Source: CAYOYK01 sp964408185 (GTDB lineage: Bacteria > Bacillota > Clostridia > Christensenellales > Aristaeellaceae). From it: a DNA stretch of 64,000 nucleotides. The notes under the pieces are model-generated. The model was not told where the DNA came from and did not search any database. It was given only the letters and a program-made list of their open reading frames with translations. The stretch is from assembly GCA_964408185.1 (NCBI GenBank), contig CAYOYK010000003.1, positions 16,888-80,887 of the forward strand. Reading direction: 5' to 3'. Position 1 is the first letter of the stretch; each line of letters opens with the position of its first letter. The translations under genes were made by a program, and so were the position numbers. Below, in pieces: positions 17,609-26,212 of the stretch.

Positions 17609-19003
17609 TTATTTTTGCTTTTCGTGCTCGTTCATCTGCTCGTTTAGCTGGTTGATGTTTCCGCACCCCATGGTCAGCACCAAGTCTCCGGGCTGCCAAT
17701 GCGCGCGCAGGTAGCGCTCGGTATCGTCAAAGCTGGGGGTGTGAATGGCGTTGACGCCGTGGGCGCGCATGCCCTCGATGAGCATCTCGGTGCGGATGTC
17801 GCCGGGGTCTTTCTCGCGGGCGGCGTAGATGTCCGTGACCAGCGTGATATCCGCGACCTGCGTGCAGGTGAGGTAATCGTCGAACAGGCGCTTGACGCGG
17901 CTGTACGTGTGGGGCTGCATCACGGCCCAGAGGCGGTTGTGCGGCTGCTTGACGGCCACGCCGAGGATGTTGCGCATCTCGGCGGGGTTGTGGCCGTAGT
18001 CGTGGTACAGCTTGACGCCGTCGATCACGCCGGTCAGCTCAAACCGCCGATGCGCGCCGCAAAAATCGCTGAGGGAACGCGCGGCGCGCGTCATGTCCGC
18101 GCCCAGATGATGGGCGCAGGCCAGCGCGGCCAGCGCGTTGAGCACATGGAAGAACCCGGCCACCTTCAGCGTGACGCGGCCGAAGCGCTCGCCGCGGAAG
18201 CACGGCACAAAGCTCGCGCGGTCGCAGCCGTCGTACTGCAAATCGGCGGGCTGCCAGTCGTTGCCCTCGCCAAAGCCGAAGGTGACGGTCTCGCAGGGCA
18301 CGCCGGCCAGCAGCTCGCGCACGCGGGGATCGTCCCCGTTGCCGATGGCGCAGCCGTTCGCGGGCAGCAGCGCCAAAAATTGGCCGAACGTCTGCTGGAT
18401 ATCGTCGATGTCCTTATAGAAATCCAGATGATCCGCGTCGATGTTCAGCACCACGGCCACCGTGGGCCGCAGGTGCAGAAAGCTGGCGTTAAACTCGCAC
18501 GCCTCGGCCACAAACAGCCCGCTCTGGCCGATGCGCGTGCTGCCGCCCACCGCGTCCAGCGTGCCGCCGATGTGGATGGACGGGTCCAGCCCGCATTCCA
18601 GCAGCACCTGCGAGAGCATCGCCGTGGTGGAGGTCTTGCCGTGCGCGCCGCAAACGCCCACGGCCTGCTCGTAGCCCTCCATCAGCTGGCCCAGCAGCGT
18701 GGCGCGCTCGATATTGGGCAGGCCCAGCCGCGCCACCTCAACGCGCTCAGGGTTATCCGGCAAAATGGCGACGGTGTAGACCACAAAGTCCGCGCCGCGC
18801 ACGTTTTCGGCCTTGTGGCCGATCGTCACGGGGATGCCCAGCTCGCGCAGGCGGCGCGTGGAATAGGTTTCCAAGTTGTCGCTGCCGTCCACCTGATAGC
18901 CCTTCTGCTGGAGAAGCTGCGCCAGCCCGCTCATGCTGCTGCCGCCAATGCCGATCATATGGACGCGCTTGCCCTGATAATCCCGGATGTGGGGAACGCT
19001 CAT
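17609..19003 (-). CDS. murC: UDP-N-acetylmuramate--L-alanine ligase
   Basis: First amino-acid-adding ligase of peptidoglycan synthesis, cytoplasmic. The 464 residues fit MurC. The N-terminal Rossmann part has HMIGIGGSSMSGLAQLL, the MurC signature. The ATP site is CGAHGKTSTTAM (about residues 113-124). Ligase residues include EACEFNASFLHL and the central NIDADHLDFYKD. The C-terminal domain has HDYGHNPAEM, a typical Mur-ligase motif, and FDDYLTCTQ. It has its own promoter (19036-19065) and converges on the PBP gene. The pairing with PBP and the L,D-transpeptidase makes this a cell-wall cluster. Confidence 0.96.
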   Translation of the reverse strand: MSVPHIRDYQGKRVHMIGIGGSSMSGLAQLLQQKGYQVDGSDNLETYSTRRLRELGIPVTIGHKAENVRGADFVVYTVAILPDNPERVEVARLGLPNIERATLLGQLMEGYEQAVGVCGAHGKTSTTAMLSQVLLECGLDPSIHIGGTLDAVGGSTRIGQSGLFVAEACEFNASFLHLRPTVAVVLNIDADHLDFYKDIDDIQQTFGQFLALLPANGCAIGNGDDPRVRELLAGVPCETVTFGFGEGNDWQPADLQYDGCDRASFVPCFRGERFGRVTLKVAGFFHVLNALAALACAHHLGADMTRAARSLSDFCGAHRRFELTGVIDGVKLYHDYGHNPAEMRNILGVAVKQPHNRLWAVMQPHTYSRVKRLFDDYLTCTQVADITLVTDIYAAREKDPGDIRTEMLIEGMRAHGVNAIHTPSFDDTERYLRAHWQPGDLVLTMGCGNINQLNEQMNEHEKQK

Positions 19004-19035
19004 GGTAACACCTGCATTTCGTATTTGTTCGCGTT

Positions 19036-19065
19036 AGTATACGCACATTGGCCGTCCTCCATCAA
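19036..19065 (-). promoter_or_regulatory. Promoter of murC
   Basis: TTGATG (19060-19065), 18 bp spacer and TATACT (19036-19041) on the minus strand, inside the short gap after the L,D-transpeptidase gene. Confidence 0.65.
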
Positions 19066-19082
19066 TCGGACTGCGAAGGAAA

Positions 19083-20846
19083 TCAGTCGGTCGGGGCGGG
19101 AGTGCCGGTCGGGGCGAGGGTATCGGTCGGGGCGGGAGTGCCGCTTGGGGCGGGGGACTCGGAGGAAGCCGGGGATTCCGTCGGGGCGGGGGTCACGGCG
19201 GCGAGGGCCTCGGCGGCAAGGGCCTCGGCATAGAGGGAGTTGAGCGTCTTGACGCCGGCCTTGCCGTCCGCGTAGATGCCGTGATCCTTCTGGTAAGCCT
19301 TCACGGCCTTTTGCGTGCCGCTGTAATAGGTGCCGGTTACGGTGCCCGTGTAGTAGCCCAGCTCCTTCAGGCGCATTTGCAGCCAGAACACATCCTCGCC
19401 CGTGGACTTGATTTGCAGCGTGCGGAAGGGCTCGGACGGCATGCCCGTGGAGGTATATGCGGGGGTGGCGGTCGGCTCCGGCGTCGTGACCGGGCGCATG
19501 TAGGTCTTGTTCAGCGCGGGGGGCATCAGGGCCATGTGCAGCTCCTGATCCACCGGCAGTTCCTCGGTGATGGTGATCGCCGTTCCCTCGCGGATGTTCT
19601 CGTAGACCCACTCCGCGTCCGCTACCAGCAGGCGGATGCAGCCATGGGAGGCACGCTGGCCGAGCTTGTTGTAGCTCTTGACGCTGAGGGCGGAGTAGTC
19701 CACGGCGTTGTAGATCACGCTGTGGAACGCGATGTTCTCGTTGATGCGAGTCCAAAACTGCGCGTGGCTGCCATACAGGCTGAAATATGCCCACCGCGCC
19801 CGGCGGCCGTTGGTGATCCACACGCCCACGTCGCTGGGGCTGCCCACCATGCCGGTGGAGCAGATCATTTGCCTGACGATGTTGGTATAGCCGCCCTCGT
19901 CGTCCAGCCCGTACACAATCACCACCTGATTGCGCACATCCACCGTGACGGCATAGGGCACGGGGGTCGGCTCCGGCGTGGGATAAGGGGTCTCGCGTGC
20001 GGACAGCACATAGGCGTTGTTGAACAGCATGTTCCACGTTTCCTTGCCCGTCACGCCGTCGGCCTTCAGGCTGTTGTGCGCTTGGAACTCCTTTACGGCC
20101 TCCACGGTCTTGCTCTGATAGTTGCCCGATACGGGCCCCTCAAAGAAGCCCAGCTCGATCAGCCTCTCCTGCACGCGCTTGACGCTGCGGTTGGACGTGC
20201 CGCGCGTCAGCTTGCCGGGGAAGGGAACCTCGGCTGTCTCGCTCGCGTCGGAGCTTGCCGCGCCGTCCTCCACCATCACCACGTCGTTGATATCGCCCAA
20301 ATCGTCCGCGCTCTCGCCCTCCGGGGCGACGGTCGGCGGAACGTAATCCTTGGCGCGCGCGCCGTCGCTGAACAGCGCCCGCTGCGTATCCGCATCCGCG
20401 TCGCCGGTTACGGGCAGCTCGTTGATCGTCTGAAAGGCCTCGATCCCGGCGGTGGTGCCCTCCAAGTAATCGCCGCTCTGCTTGCCGTTGTAGTAGCCCA
20501 GCGCGTTGAGCTGCTCCTGCACGCGCAGCACGTCGTCGCCGCTCATGCCGTAGGTCAGGTGGCGGTATTCCGCGCCAAAGAGCATGGCCTCGGTTTCGCC
20601 GTCCACAACGCCGGTGACCTCGACGCCATAGTCCTTTTGGAAGCGCTTGACCGCGTAGCGCGTGCCCTCCAAAAAGTTGCCGCTCACCTTGCCGGTATAG
20701 TAGCCCAGATCGGTCAGCCGCTGCTGGATCTCCAGCACGCGGTCGCCGGAAGCTCCGTATTCGAGGGGCGCGTTGTCCTGCGCGACGGCGGGCAGCGCGC
20801 TCGCCAGCAAAGCAACCGTGATAAGCAAAAGCGCAATCCGTTTCAT
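19083..20846 (-). CDS. L,D-transpeptidase with four peptidoglycan-binding domains
   Basis: Secreted enzyme predicted to make 3-3 cross-links, or attach proteins, in the cell wall. It has a signal peptide (MKRIALLLITVALLASALPAVAQ, shown as MKRIALLLITVALLASAL) and PG_binding_1-like repeats at about residues 30-95, 105-165, 215-280 and 490-555. Each has the pattern LG(Y/F)(Y/F)xGxxxGxY/F...AVxxFQ. The YkuD catalytic domain lies in between (about 295-430), with SHGCIRL holding the nucleophilic Cys and its His. The tail is a Pro/Ala/Thr/Ser repeat. The architecture (binding domains on both sides of YkuD) is known in Firmicutes. It lies 21 bp after the HAD gene and is probably co-transcribed with it. 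Confidence 0.92.
   Translation of the reverse strand: MKRIALLLITVALLASALPAVAQDNAPLEYGASGDRVLEIQQRLTDLGYYTGKVSGNFLEGTRYAVKRFQKDYGVEVTGVVDGETEAMLFGAEYRHLTYGMSGDDVLRVQEQLNALGYYNGKQSGDYLEGTTAGIEAFQTINELPVTGDADADTQRALFSDGARAKDYVPPTVAPEGESADDLGDINDVVMVEDGAASSDASETAEVPFPGKLTRGTSNRSVKRVQERLIELGFFEGPVSGNYQSKTVEAVKEFQAHNSLKADGVTGKETWNMLFNNAYVLSARETPYPTPEPTPVPYAVTVDVRNQVVIVYGLDDEGGYTNIVRQMICSTGMVGSPSDVGVWITNGRRARWAYFSLYGSHAQFWTRINENIAFHSVIYNAVDYSALSVKSYNKLGQRASHGCIRLLVADAEWVYENIREGTAITITEELPVDQELHMALMPPALNKTYMRPVTTPEPTATPAYTSTGMPSEPFRTLQIKSTGEDVFWLQMRLKELGYYTGTVTGTYYSGTQKAVKAYQKDHGIYADGKAGVKTLNSLYAEALAAEALAAVTPAPTESPASSESPAPSGTPAPTDTLAPTGTPAPTD
19086..19195 (-). repeat. Short GC-rich repeats coding a Pro/Ala/Thr tail
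   Basis: About six imperfect copies of an 18-bp unit (TPAPTD/SPAPSG-type) at the 3' end of the L,D-transpeptidase gene. Such arrays often change length; the protein product is a low-complexity linker. Confidence 0.6.
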
Positions 20847-20867
20847 GCGGCACCTCCAGTTAATCCG

Positions 20868-21668
20868 TCAAAGGTACGGGTTCAGGCTGCTCAATCGCTC
20901 CGCGATGAGATCCGGCTGCGCGTCCGATATCGCCGCGTCGGCCCGCGTCGCCTCGCCCGTGAGCACAAGAATGCTCGTGAGGCCGCAGTTTGCGCCGGTG
21001 GCGATATCGGTGTACAGGCGGTCGCCCACCATGGCCAGCGCCGCCTTGGGCAGACCGGTCAGCCGCATGGCCTCGTCGATAAGCCCCGCGTTGGGCTTGC
21101 CGATGACAACATCGGGCATGCGCCCCACGCTGGCTTGGATAAAGGCCATCATGCTGCCCGCGTCGGGGATGAAGCCGGTCTCGGTCGGGCAGTTGTAGTC
21201 CGGGTGAGTGGCGATATAGGGCAGGCCCGCCCGCACCAGATCGCACACGCGCGTCAGCTTGGCGTAATCCAGCGTGGTGTCAAAGCCAAGCAGCACGTAG
21301 TCGGGATGGTCGTTATCAATGGGCACGCCCATGCCCTCCAGCTCGCCGCGCAGGGCCTCGTTGCCCAACAGGAAGGCCCTTTTGCCGGGGAGATGGGCCA
21401 GCGCGTACTGCCCGGCGGCCTGCCCGGAGGTCAGCACGCGGCAATGCCGGCTTGGCACGCCGAGGCGCAGCAGCTTTTGCACGTACATATCGGCGGACTT
21501 GGAGGAGTTGTTGGTTACGAACAGCACGCTCCGGCCCGTCTCCTCAACCCGCCGCAAAAAGTCCAGCGAGCCGTCGATCAGCCGATCGCCCAAGTAAAAC
21601 GTGCCGTCCATATCCAGCAGAAAGCACGATATCCCCGCCAATCGGGCGCGAATCTCTCCGTCGGTCAC
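20868..21668 (-). CDS. HAD-IIA family phosphatase (NagD-like)
   Basis: Predicted cytoplasmic phosphatase of 266 residues acting on small phosphorylated metabolites. Motif I is DMDGTFYLG (nucleophile Asp19 and Asp21), motif II is VTNNSSKSA, and motif IV is VGDRLYTDI. The cap is of the IIA type (DIDNDHPDYVLLGFDTTLDY, partly seen as NDHPDYVLLGFDTTLDY). Start is a GTG at 21668 with GAGGTG seven bases upstream; the longer upstream reading crosses the promoter. It precedes the L,D-transpeptidase by 21 bp. True substrate unknown. Confidence 0.88.
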   Translation of the reverse strand: MTDGEIRARLAGISCFLLDMDGTFYLGDRLIDGSLDFLRRVEETGRSVLFVTNNSSKSADMYVQKLLRLGVPSRHCRVLTSGQAAGQYALAHLPGKRAFLLGNEALRGELEGMGVPIDNDHPDYVLLGFDTTLDYAKLTRVCDLVRAGLPYIATHPDYNCPTETGFIPDAGSMMAFIQASVGRMPDVVIGKPNAGLIDEAMRLTGLPKAALAMVGDRLYTDIATGANCGLTSILVLTGEATRADAAISDAQPDLIAERLSSLNPYL

Positions 21669-21698
21669 GCGCAAACACCTCGCTCCGTATTCGAGGCT

Positions 21699-21728
21699 AT
21701 TGTAACACAATTCCCGCTCCTTGTACAA
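21699..21728 (-). promoter_or_regulatory. Promoter of the HAD-LDT operon
   Basis: TTGTAC (21723-21728), 18 bp spacer and TACAAT (21699-21704) on the minus strand. Confidence 0.55.
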
Positions 21729-21770
21729 CTTTTGTAACAAAGACGGCGCACCGACTGACGTGCCCGTTCG

Positions 21771-21799
21771 TTGACAGTCCTGCGGGCGTGAAGTATAAT
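21771..21799 (+). promoter_or_regulatory. Consensus promoter of the alpha/beta hydrolase
   Basis: TTGACA (21771-21776), 17 bp spacer and TATAAT (21794-21799) on the plus strand, 48 bp before the start codon. Confidence 0.88.
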
Positions 21800-21847
21800 C
21801 CAAGCAGAATCGCAAAGCATAGGAACGCGCCGTGAAGGAGGCCCCGA

Positions 21848-22927
21848 ATGGCAGCAAATAAAAAGAATCGGCGTATGAGCTTGAAAAAGAAAATCCTTGC
21901 GACACTGCTCCTATCCACCCTGACGGTCTCAGCCGCGTCCCTCGCGTCCTCCATGGTCGTGCTGGATTTGATCTTTGACCGCAATGATCTGGGCGAGGAC
22001 CCCATGGATCTCAACTACGGGGACGTGGACCCGATCCGGTACGCGCGCAGCGGCGTGCGCTTTGCGTCGGGCGACAATATGCTGACAGGCTATGTATACG
22101 GCGTGGGCAACAAGGCGGGCTTGGTTGTGATTGCGCAGGGCATCAACGCGCGGCCGGACGGACATTTGGCGGAGACCCTGTACTTTGTGGAGCACGGCTG
22201 GATGGTCATGACGTTTGACGGCACGGGCACCCGCGAGAGCGAGGGCGATGGCGTCGTGGGCCTGCCGCAGGCCAAGCTGGACGTGGACGCGGCGCTGGAC
22301 TTTGTGGCCCAAAACGCCGCGTTTGCGGGGCTTCCCGTCGTGCTCTACGGGCACAGCCTTGGCGCGTATGCTTCGGCCGCCTCCCTGCCCGGTCACCCGG
22401 AGGTTCGGGCGGCGGTGTGCATCTCCGGCTTCAACTCGCCGGTGGAAACCATGCGCGCCATGGCCAAGCAGTACATCGGCGTCCTCGCGGACGTGGAGTA
22501 CCCCTTCCTCAAGCTGCAAAGCCTGCTTACCTTCGGCCCCGAAGCCGATGTGACCGCGGTCAGCTCCATCAACGCGTGCCAAACGCCGCTGCTGATTATT
22601 CAGGGAGCGAGCGACGATGTGGTGCCGGAGGCCATCAGCATATACGGCCACCGGGACGAGATCGCCAACCCCAACGCGAGCTGTCTCTCCGTGGACGAGC
22701 CGTATCGCGGCGAGCATTCGACCATTTGGCTGTCGCAAAGGGCCGCGGAGTATTCCGCGGCCCTGGATGAGAAGCTGGACGAGCTGGAGGATCAGTACGA
22801 CGGGCATATCCCCGACGACGTGCTGGCGGCCTTCCATGCCCAAATCGACAAGGGCAGGCTCAGCGAGCTTGACGCGGCGCTGATGGAACGCATTCTCAGC
22901 TTCTTTGAAGAAGCGGCGCGAGCCTGA
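21848..22927 (+). CDS. Membrane-anchored alpha/beta hydrolase
   Basis: Predicted serine hydrolase of 359 residues, with an N-terminal membrane helix (about residues 14-42) after a basic start and no clear cleavage site. The alpha/beta hydrolase fold shows the nucleophile elbow YGHSLGAY (Ser170). The likely acid is Asp256 or Asp257 in QGASDDVVPE, and the likely base is His290 in YRGEHSTIW. An N-terminal GYVYG-GLVVIAQGINARPDG segment is typical of the family's first strands. The C-terminal 60 residues form acidic helices. The start ATG follows GAAGGAGGCCCCGA. Substrate unknown; esterase, lipase or peptidase are all possible. Confidence 0.82.
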   Translation: MAANKKNRRMSLKKKILATLLLSTLTVSAASLASSMVVLDLIFDRNDLGEDPMDLNYGDVDPIRYARSGVRFASGDNMLTGYVYGVGNKAGLVVIAQGINARPDGHLAETLYFVEHGWMVMTFDGTGTRESEGDGVVGLPQAKLDVDAALDFVAQNAAFAGLPVVLYGHSLGAYASAASLPGHPEVRAAVCISGFNSPVETMRAMAKQYIGVLADVEYPFLKLQSLLTFGPEADVTAVSSINACQTPLLIIQGASDDVVPEAISIYGHRDEIANPNASCLSVDEPYRGEHSTIWLSQRAAEYSAALDEKLDELEDQYDGHIPDDVLAAFHAQIDKGRLSELDAALMERILSFFEEAARA

Positions 22928-22945
22928 GCCCGCGCCGCGCCGGAA

Positions 22946-23455
22946 TCAATAGTAGTAGTGATAGCTGGAATAGCTTCCGGCCGCCACGATCAGCGCGATG
23001 ATGTAGATGAAGAAGAACACCGTCAGCACGATGGAGACGGGCAGGCCGATCTTGGCCAGAATGCCGCCGACCTTCGCTTTGCCGGTCGCCTCGCCGTACT
23101 GCTCGCGGTAGAGCTTGAGCTTGTTGAGGGCGATCGCGGAGAAGATGATGCCCAGAATGCTGCCAAAGAAGGAGCAGCCAAAGGCAAGGCCCAGAATGCC
23201 CCATTTGAGCAGAGAGTTGCCGGCCGCCTGCTGCTCCTCGGAGACATAGACCTGCTGGCCGTATTGCGGCATGGGCTGCTGGCCGTACGGAGCCACAGGC
23301 TGCTGACCGTACTGGGGCATGGGCTGCTGACCGTACTGCGGCGTGGGCTGCTGCGCCGGCTGCGCGTCGCTCGTCGCGGCATGAACCGCCGCGCCGCAGT
23401 TGGGGCAGAATTGATCCGAATCATTCAGGTTGGTACCGCATTTTGAACAAAGCAT
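22946..23455 (-). CDS. Zinc-ribbon membrane protein, DUF4190-like
   Basis: Small membrane protein of 169 residues with an N-terminal zinc ribbon (Cys-x2-Cys at CSKC and CPNC). A Gln/Pro-rich linker follows, made of YGQQP repeats (about five copies). Two membrane helices come next (about residues 95-120 and 140-165), ending SSYHYYY. This zinc-ribbon plus DUF4190-type helix layout is common in Firmicutes and Actinobacteria; its function is not known. It ends 18 bp after the convergent alpha/beta hydrolase. The start ATG has GAGGAAAAT before it. Confidence 0.78.
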   Translation of the reverse strand: MLCSKCGTNLNDSDQFCPNCGAAVHAATSDAQPAQQPTPQYGQQPMPQYGQQPVAPYGQQPMPQYGQQVYVSEEQQAAGNSLLKWGILGLAFGCSFFGSILGIIFSAIALNKLKLYREQYGEATGKAKVGGILAKIGLPVSIVLTVFFFIYIIALIVAAGSYSSYHYYY

Positions 23456-23531
23456 ATTTTCCTCGCTTTCTGCAACTCGCGTTGCAATCCGATCGTATGG
23501 ATCTATCGTCAACGCCGCTTCGGCGCTGAGA

Positions 23532-24491
23532 TCACTCCGCGTCCGGCATAAACCGCGTATCCGCAAGGAAGGCTGCGACCGCCGCGTCGTATGCGGGCTG
23601 ATCGTTGATGCGAATACGGGAATGCGCGCCCTTGTCAAACCAGACCAGCTTCTTTTGGCAGTTGCAGGCGTCGTACAGAACCTGCGCCTTTTCCGGCACC
23701 GAGAATACATCCTCGCGGCTGTGCAGGAAGAGAATCGGCTTGCGCAGCTTGCCGATGCGCTTGAGCGGGCCGTCCGTGACTACGTTCGCGCCGGACAGCA
23801 CGCGGATGTGCAGCATGACAAACTGCAAAAAGGGAAAGAGCGGACGATGGTCCAGCACCATATGGTTGCGGAAGGACTCGTAGAACGATACGTACATGCC
23901 GTCCGCCACCATGCCGCACAGGTAGTCCGGGCAGGTGTCCGCCGTAAGCGCGAACAGCGCCGTCGAGGCCCCGATGCAGATGCCGTGCAGCACGACCTGC
24001 CTGTTGCCAAAGCGCGTATGCAGCATGTCCGCCCAAGCCAAGATGTCGCGGTACTCCTTGTAGCCCAGCGAGCAGCGCTTTCCGTCCGAGAGGCCGTGCG
24101 CGCGGTTGTCGATAACCAGCACGTTGTAGCCGCTGGCGCGGTAGGGCTCCGCAAAGTAGTAGGAGTACGGGCAGGCCTCCATGCGCCCCGCGATGATCAG
24201 CACGGCCTTGTCGCCGCCAAAATCAAAGTACTCGCCCGCCAGATGCAGCCCGTCGCTGGTTACGTCCACGGGCTGCTTGCAGGCGGCGTGCTTCTCGCCC
24301 CAGTCCAGCCCCTCCTTGTACATTCTAACATATTCCTCATCGTCCGGCAAACTGCAGGTGCGGTTCCATTTCTCTTTTTTGGTGCGCACCAGCAGCACGG
24401 TGTATATCACCCGCGACATGATCTGCGTGGGCAGCAGGAACAAAAACACCACTGCCAGCACGGCAATCAATACCCACATTCCGGCGCTCAT
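23532..24491 (-). CDS. Membrane-anchored alpha/beta hydrolase with Cys at the nucleophile site
   Basis: Predicted hydrolase of 319 residues, membrane-bound by an N-terminal helix (about residues 6-24). The usual Gly-x-Ser-x-Gly elbow reads HGICIGAST, so Cys172 stands where Ser is normally found. The likely acid is in HSREDVFSVPE and the likely base in GAHSRI. Strand patterns AVLIIAGRMEACPYSYYFAE and YNVLVIDNRAHGLSDGKR support the fold; CDS lies 11 bp after fakA, so it is probably the last gene of that operon. It may be a Cys-hydrolase such as a dienelactone-hydrolase-type enzyme, or inactive for normal esters. Confidence 0.78.
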   Translation of the reverse strand: MSAGMWVLIAVLAVVFLFLLPTQIMSRVIYTVLLVRTKKEKWNRTCSLPDDEEYVRMYKEGLDWGEKHAACKQPVDVTSDGLHLAGEYFDFGGDKAVLIIAGRMEACPYSYYFAEPYRASGYNVLVIDNRAHGLSDGKRCSLGYKEYRDILAWADMLHTRFGNRQVVLHGICIGASTALFALTADTCPDYLCGMVADGMYVSFYESFRNHMVLDHRPLFPFLQFVMLHIRVLSGANVVTDGPLKRIGKLRKPILFLHSREDVFSVPEKAQVLYDACNCQKKLVWFDKGAHSRIRINDQPAYDAAVAAFLADTRFMPDAE

Positions 24492-24502
24492 AGCAATCCT
24501 CC

Positions 24503-26158
24503 TTACAAAATCCCGATCTGCCAGTGGTACACGGGCTGGCCGCCATCCAAGAAGCTGAGCTCAAGGGCTGGGCATACCGCGCCGAGCGCCGCCTCCAGCT
24601 CCGCCTCGCAGCTTTCGGGCATGCCCTCGCCGCGGAACACCACGCAGCTCTCCTTATCCTGAATATCCTCAACGCTTTGCACGGCCGCCGTGACGGCCTC
24701 CACCCAGCTCTCGGCGACGGCGGCGATCTCGCCGTTTACCAGCGCGATTTCCTCGCCTACGCGGTGCGGTCGGCCTTGGAACGAAAACTCCCGCGATACG
24801 CGCGAGGCCGTTACGGTGGTCACGCTGCGCATGCCGTCCTGCATCTGCTGGATGCGGGAGGCCGTGTCCGGGCTGTCCACCACGTCCATCGCCAGCGCAA
24901 AGTAGCCCTCCACCGTGCTCTGGGTTGGCAGCACGCGGATGTTCTGCGCCCCGGAGAGCGCCACGGCCTGCTCCGCCGCGCGGAGGGTGTTGCCGCTGTT
25001 GGGCAGCACCACAATCGCGTCCGCGTCGGCCTGCCGGATGGCCTCCAAAAATTCCTGCGAGGAGGTGTTCATCGTCGCGCCGCTGTCGATGACGTTGCTG
25101 CAGCCCAGCTCGCGGTAGAGCGATTGCATGCCCTTGCCGTTTACTGCGGCGACCACCGCCAGCGAGGCGTGCTTTTTGGGCGCGCTCGGCGCGGGAGCCA
25201 AGGACTGCGTGCGCTCGTTGTGCTGGAGCTGCATGTTTTCCAGCTTGAAGGTTAAAAACTCGCCGTACTCTTGGCTGGCGGCAATCACACGCGCGGGCTT
25301 GAACGTATGGATGTGCACCTTGACGCGCTTGCCATCCTGCACCACCACCAGCGAGCTGCCGTAGAGGCCCATGTCGTCGATAAAGCTGTTGAGCCGGAAG
25401 CGCTCCGCATAGCGCGGACCCGCCATCAGCTGGAGGAGGAACTCCAAGCAGTAGCCGTCCTCAAACGCGCTGTTCTCGTTAAACAGGGCCTCGTCGATGC
25501 TGGACGCGGCGGCGGCGGTCTGTCGGGCGGTCACGGGTTGAATCACCTCGCCGTACAGGTATTTGAGCATACCCTCGATCAGCACAATGTAGCCCATCGC
25601 GCCGCTGTCCACCACGCCGGCCTCCTTGAGCGCGGGCAGCAGATCGGGCGTATAGCGGAGGGTCTTTTTCATCTCGGCAATGTACATGGAAAAGAGCGTC
25701 TCCATGGTGGTGCTGCGGTCGATCTGCCCGCGGATGTGCTCAATCCCTTCGCGCGTCACGGTGAGGATGGTACCCTCCACCGGCTGGATGACGGAATCAT
25801 ATGCGGCGCGATACGCTCGAATCAGGGCGTTGCGCATGTCGCCGGGGCTGGCGGCGGCGCAGCGGTTCAGCTCCATGTAGATTCCCTTGAAGAGCTGGGA
25901 GAGGATGACCCCGGAGTTGCCCCGTGCGCCCAGCAGCATTCCCTCGCTGAGAATCTTGAGGTACACGCCCAGCTCCTCGGCACTGTGCGCGTGGCGCACG
26001 CCGCCATCGGCGGTGAGGAGCATGTTGGTGCCCGTATCGCCGTCCGCTACGGGGAACACGTTCAGCTTGTTCAGCTCCAGCTCCCGCGCGCCTAAGTTGG
26101 CGATTCCGTTGCGCAGCATCCTTTCAAACAGCAGCCCGTTGATCCTTTTTGTTTTCAT
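24503..26158 (-). CDS. fakA: DAK2-domain fatty acid kinase, FakA-like
   Basis: FakA proteins phosphorylate fatty acids that are bound to a FakB (DegV-family) partner, giving acyl-phosphate for phospholipid synthesis. The 551 residues match. The N-terminal DAK2 domain has NKLNVFPVADGDTGTNM with its metal-binding Asp pair (39, 41) and LGARGNSGVILSQLF. The middle and C-terminal domains are FakA-type (for example ATMNTSSQEFLEAI and VVLPNSGNTLRAAEQA). The DegV gene lies 54 bp upstream, the standard fakB-fakA arrangement. Start is the ATG at 26158. The call rests on family and neighbourhood; a general DAK2 role cannot be ruled out. Confidence 0.9.
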   Translation of the reverse strand: MKTKRINGLLFERMLRNGIANLGARELELNKLNVFPVADGDTGTNMLLTADGGVRHAHSAEELGVYLKILSEGMLLGARGNSGVILSQLFKGIYMELNRCAAASPGDMRNALIRAYRAAYDSVIQPVEGTILTVTREGIEHIRGQIDRSTTMETLFSMYIAEMKKTLRYTPDLLPALKEAGVVDSGAMGYIVLIEGMLKYLYGEVIQPVTARQTAAAASSIDEALFNENSAFEDGYCLEFLLQLMAGPRYAERFRLNSFIDDMGLYGSSLVVVQDGKRVKVHIHTFKPARVIAASQEYGEFLTFKLENMQLQHNERTQSLAPAPSAPKKHASLAVVAAVNGKGMQSLYRELGCSNVIDSGATMNTSSQEFLEAIRQADADAIVVLPNSGNTLRAAEQAVALSGAQNIRVLPTQSTVEGYFALAMDVVDSPDTASRIQQMQDGMRSVTTVTASRVSREFSFQGRPHRVGEEIALVNGEIAAVAESWVEAVTAAVQSVEDIQDKESCVVFRGEGMPESCEAELEAALGAVCPALELSFLDGGQPVYHWQIGIL

Positions 26159-26212
26159 ATTCGCTTTGCGTTACTCCTTGGAAAGCGGGTTTTCTGTGCC
26201 GCGAATCGTCTT

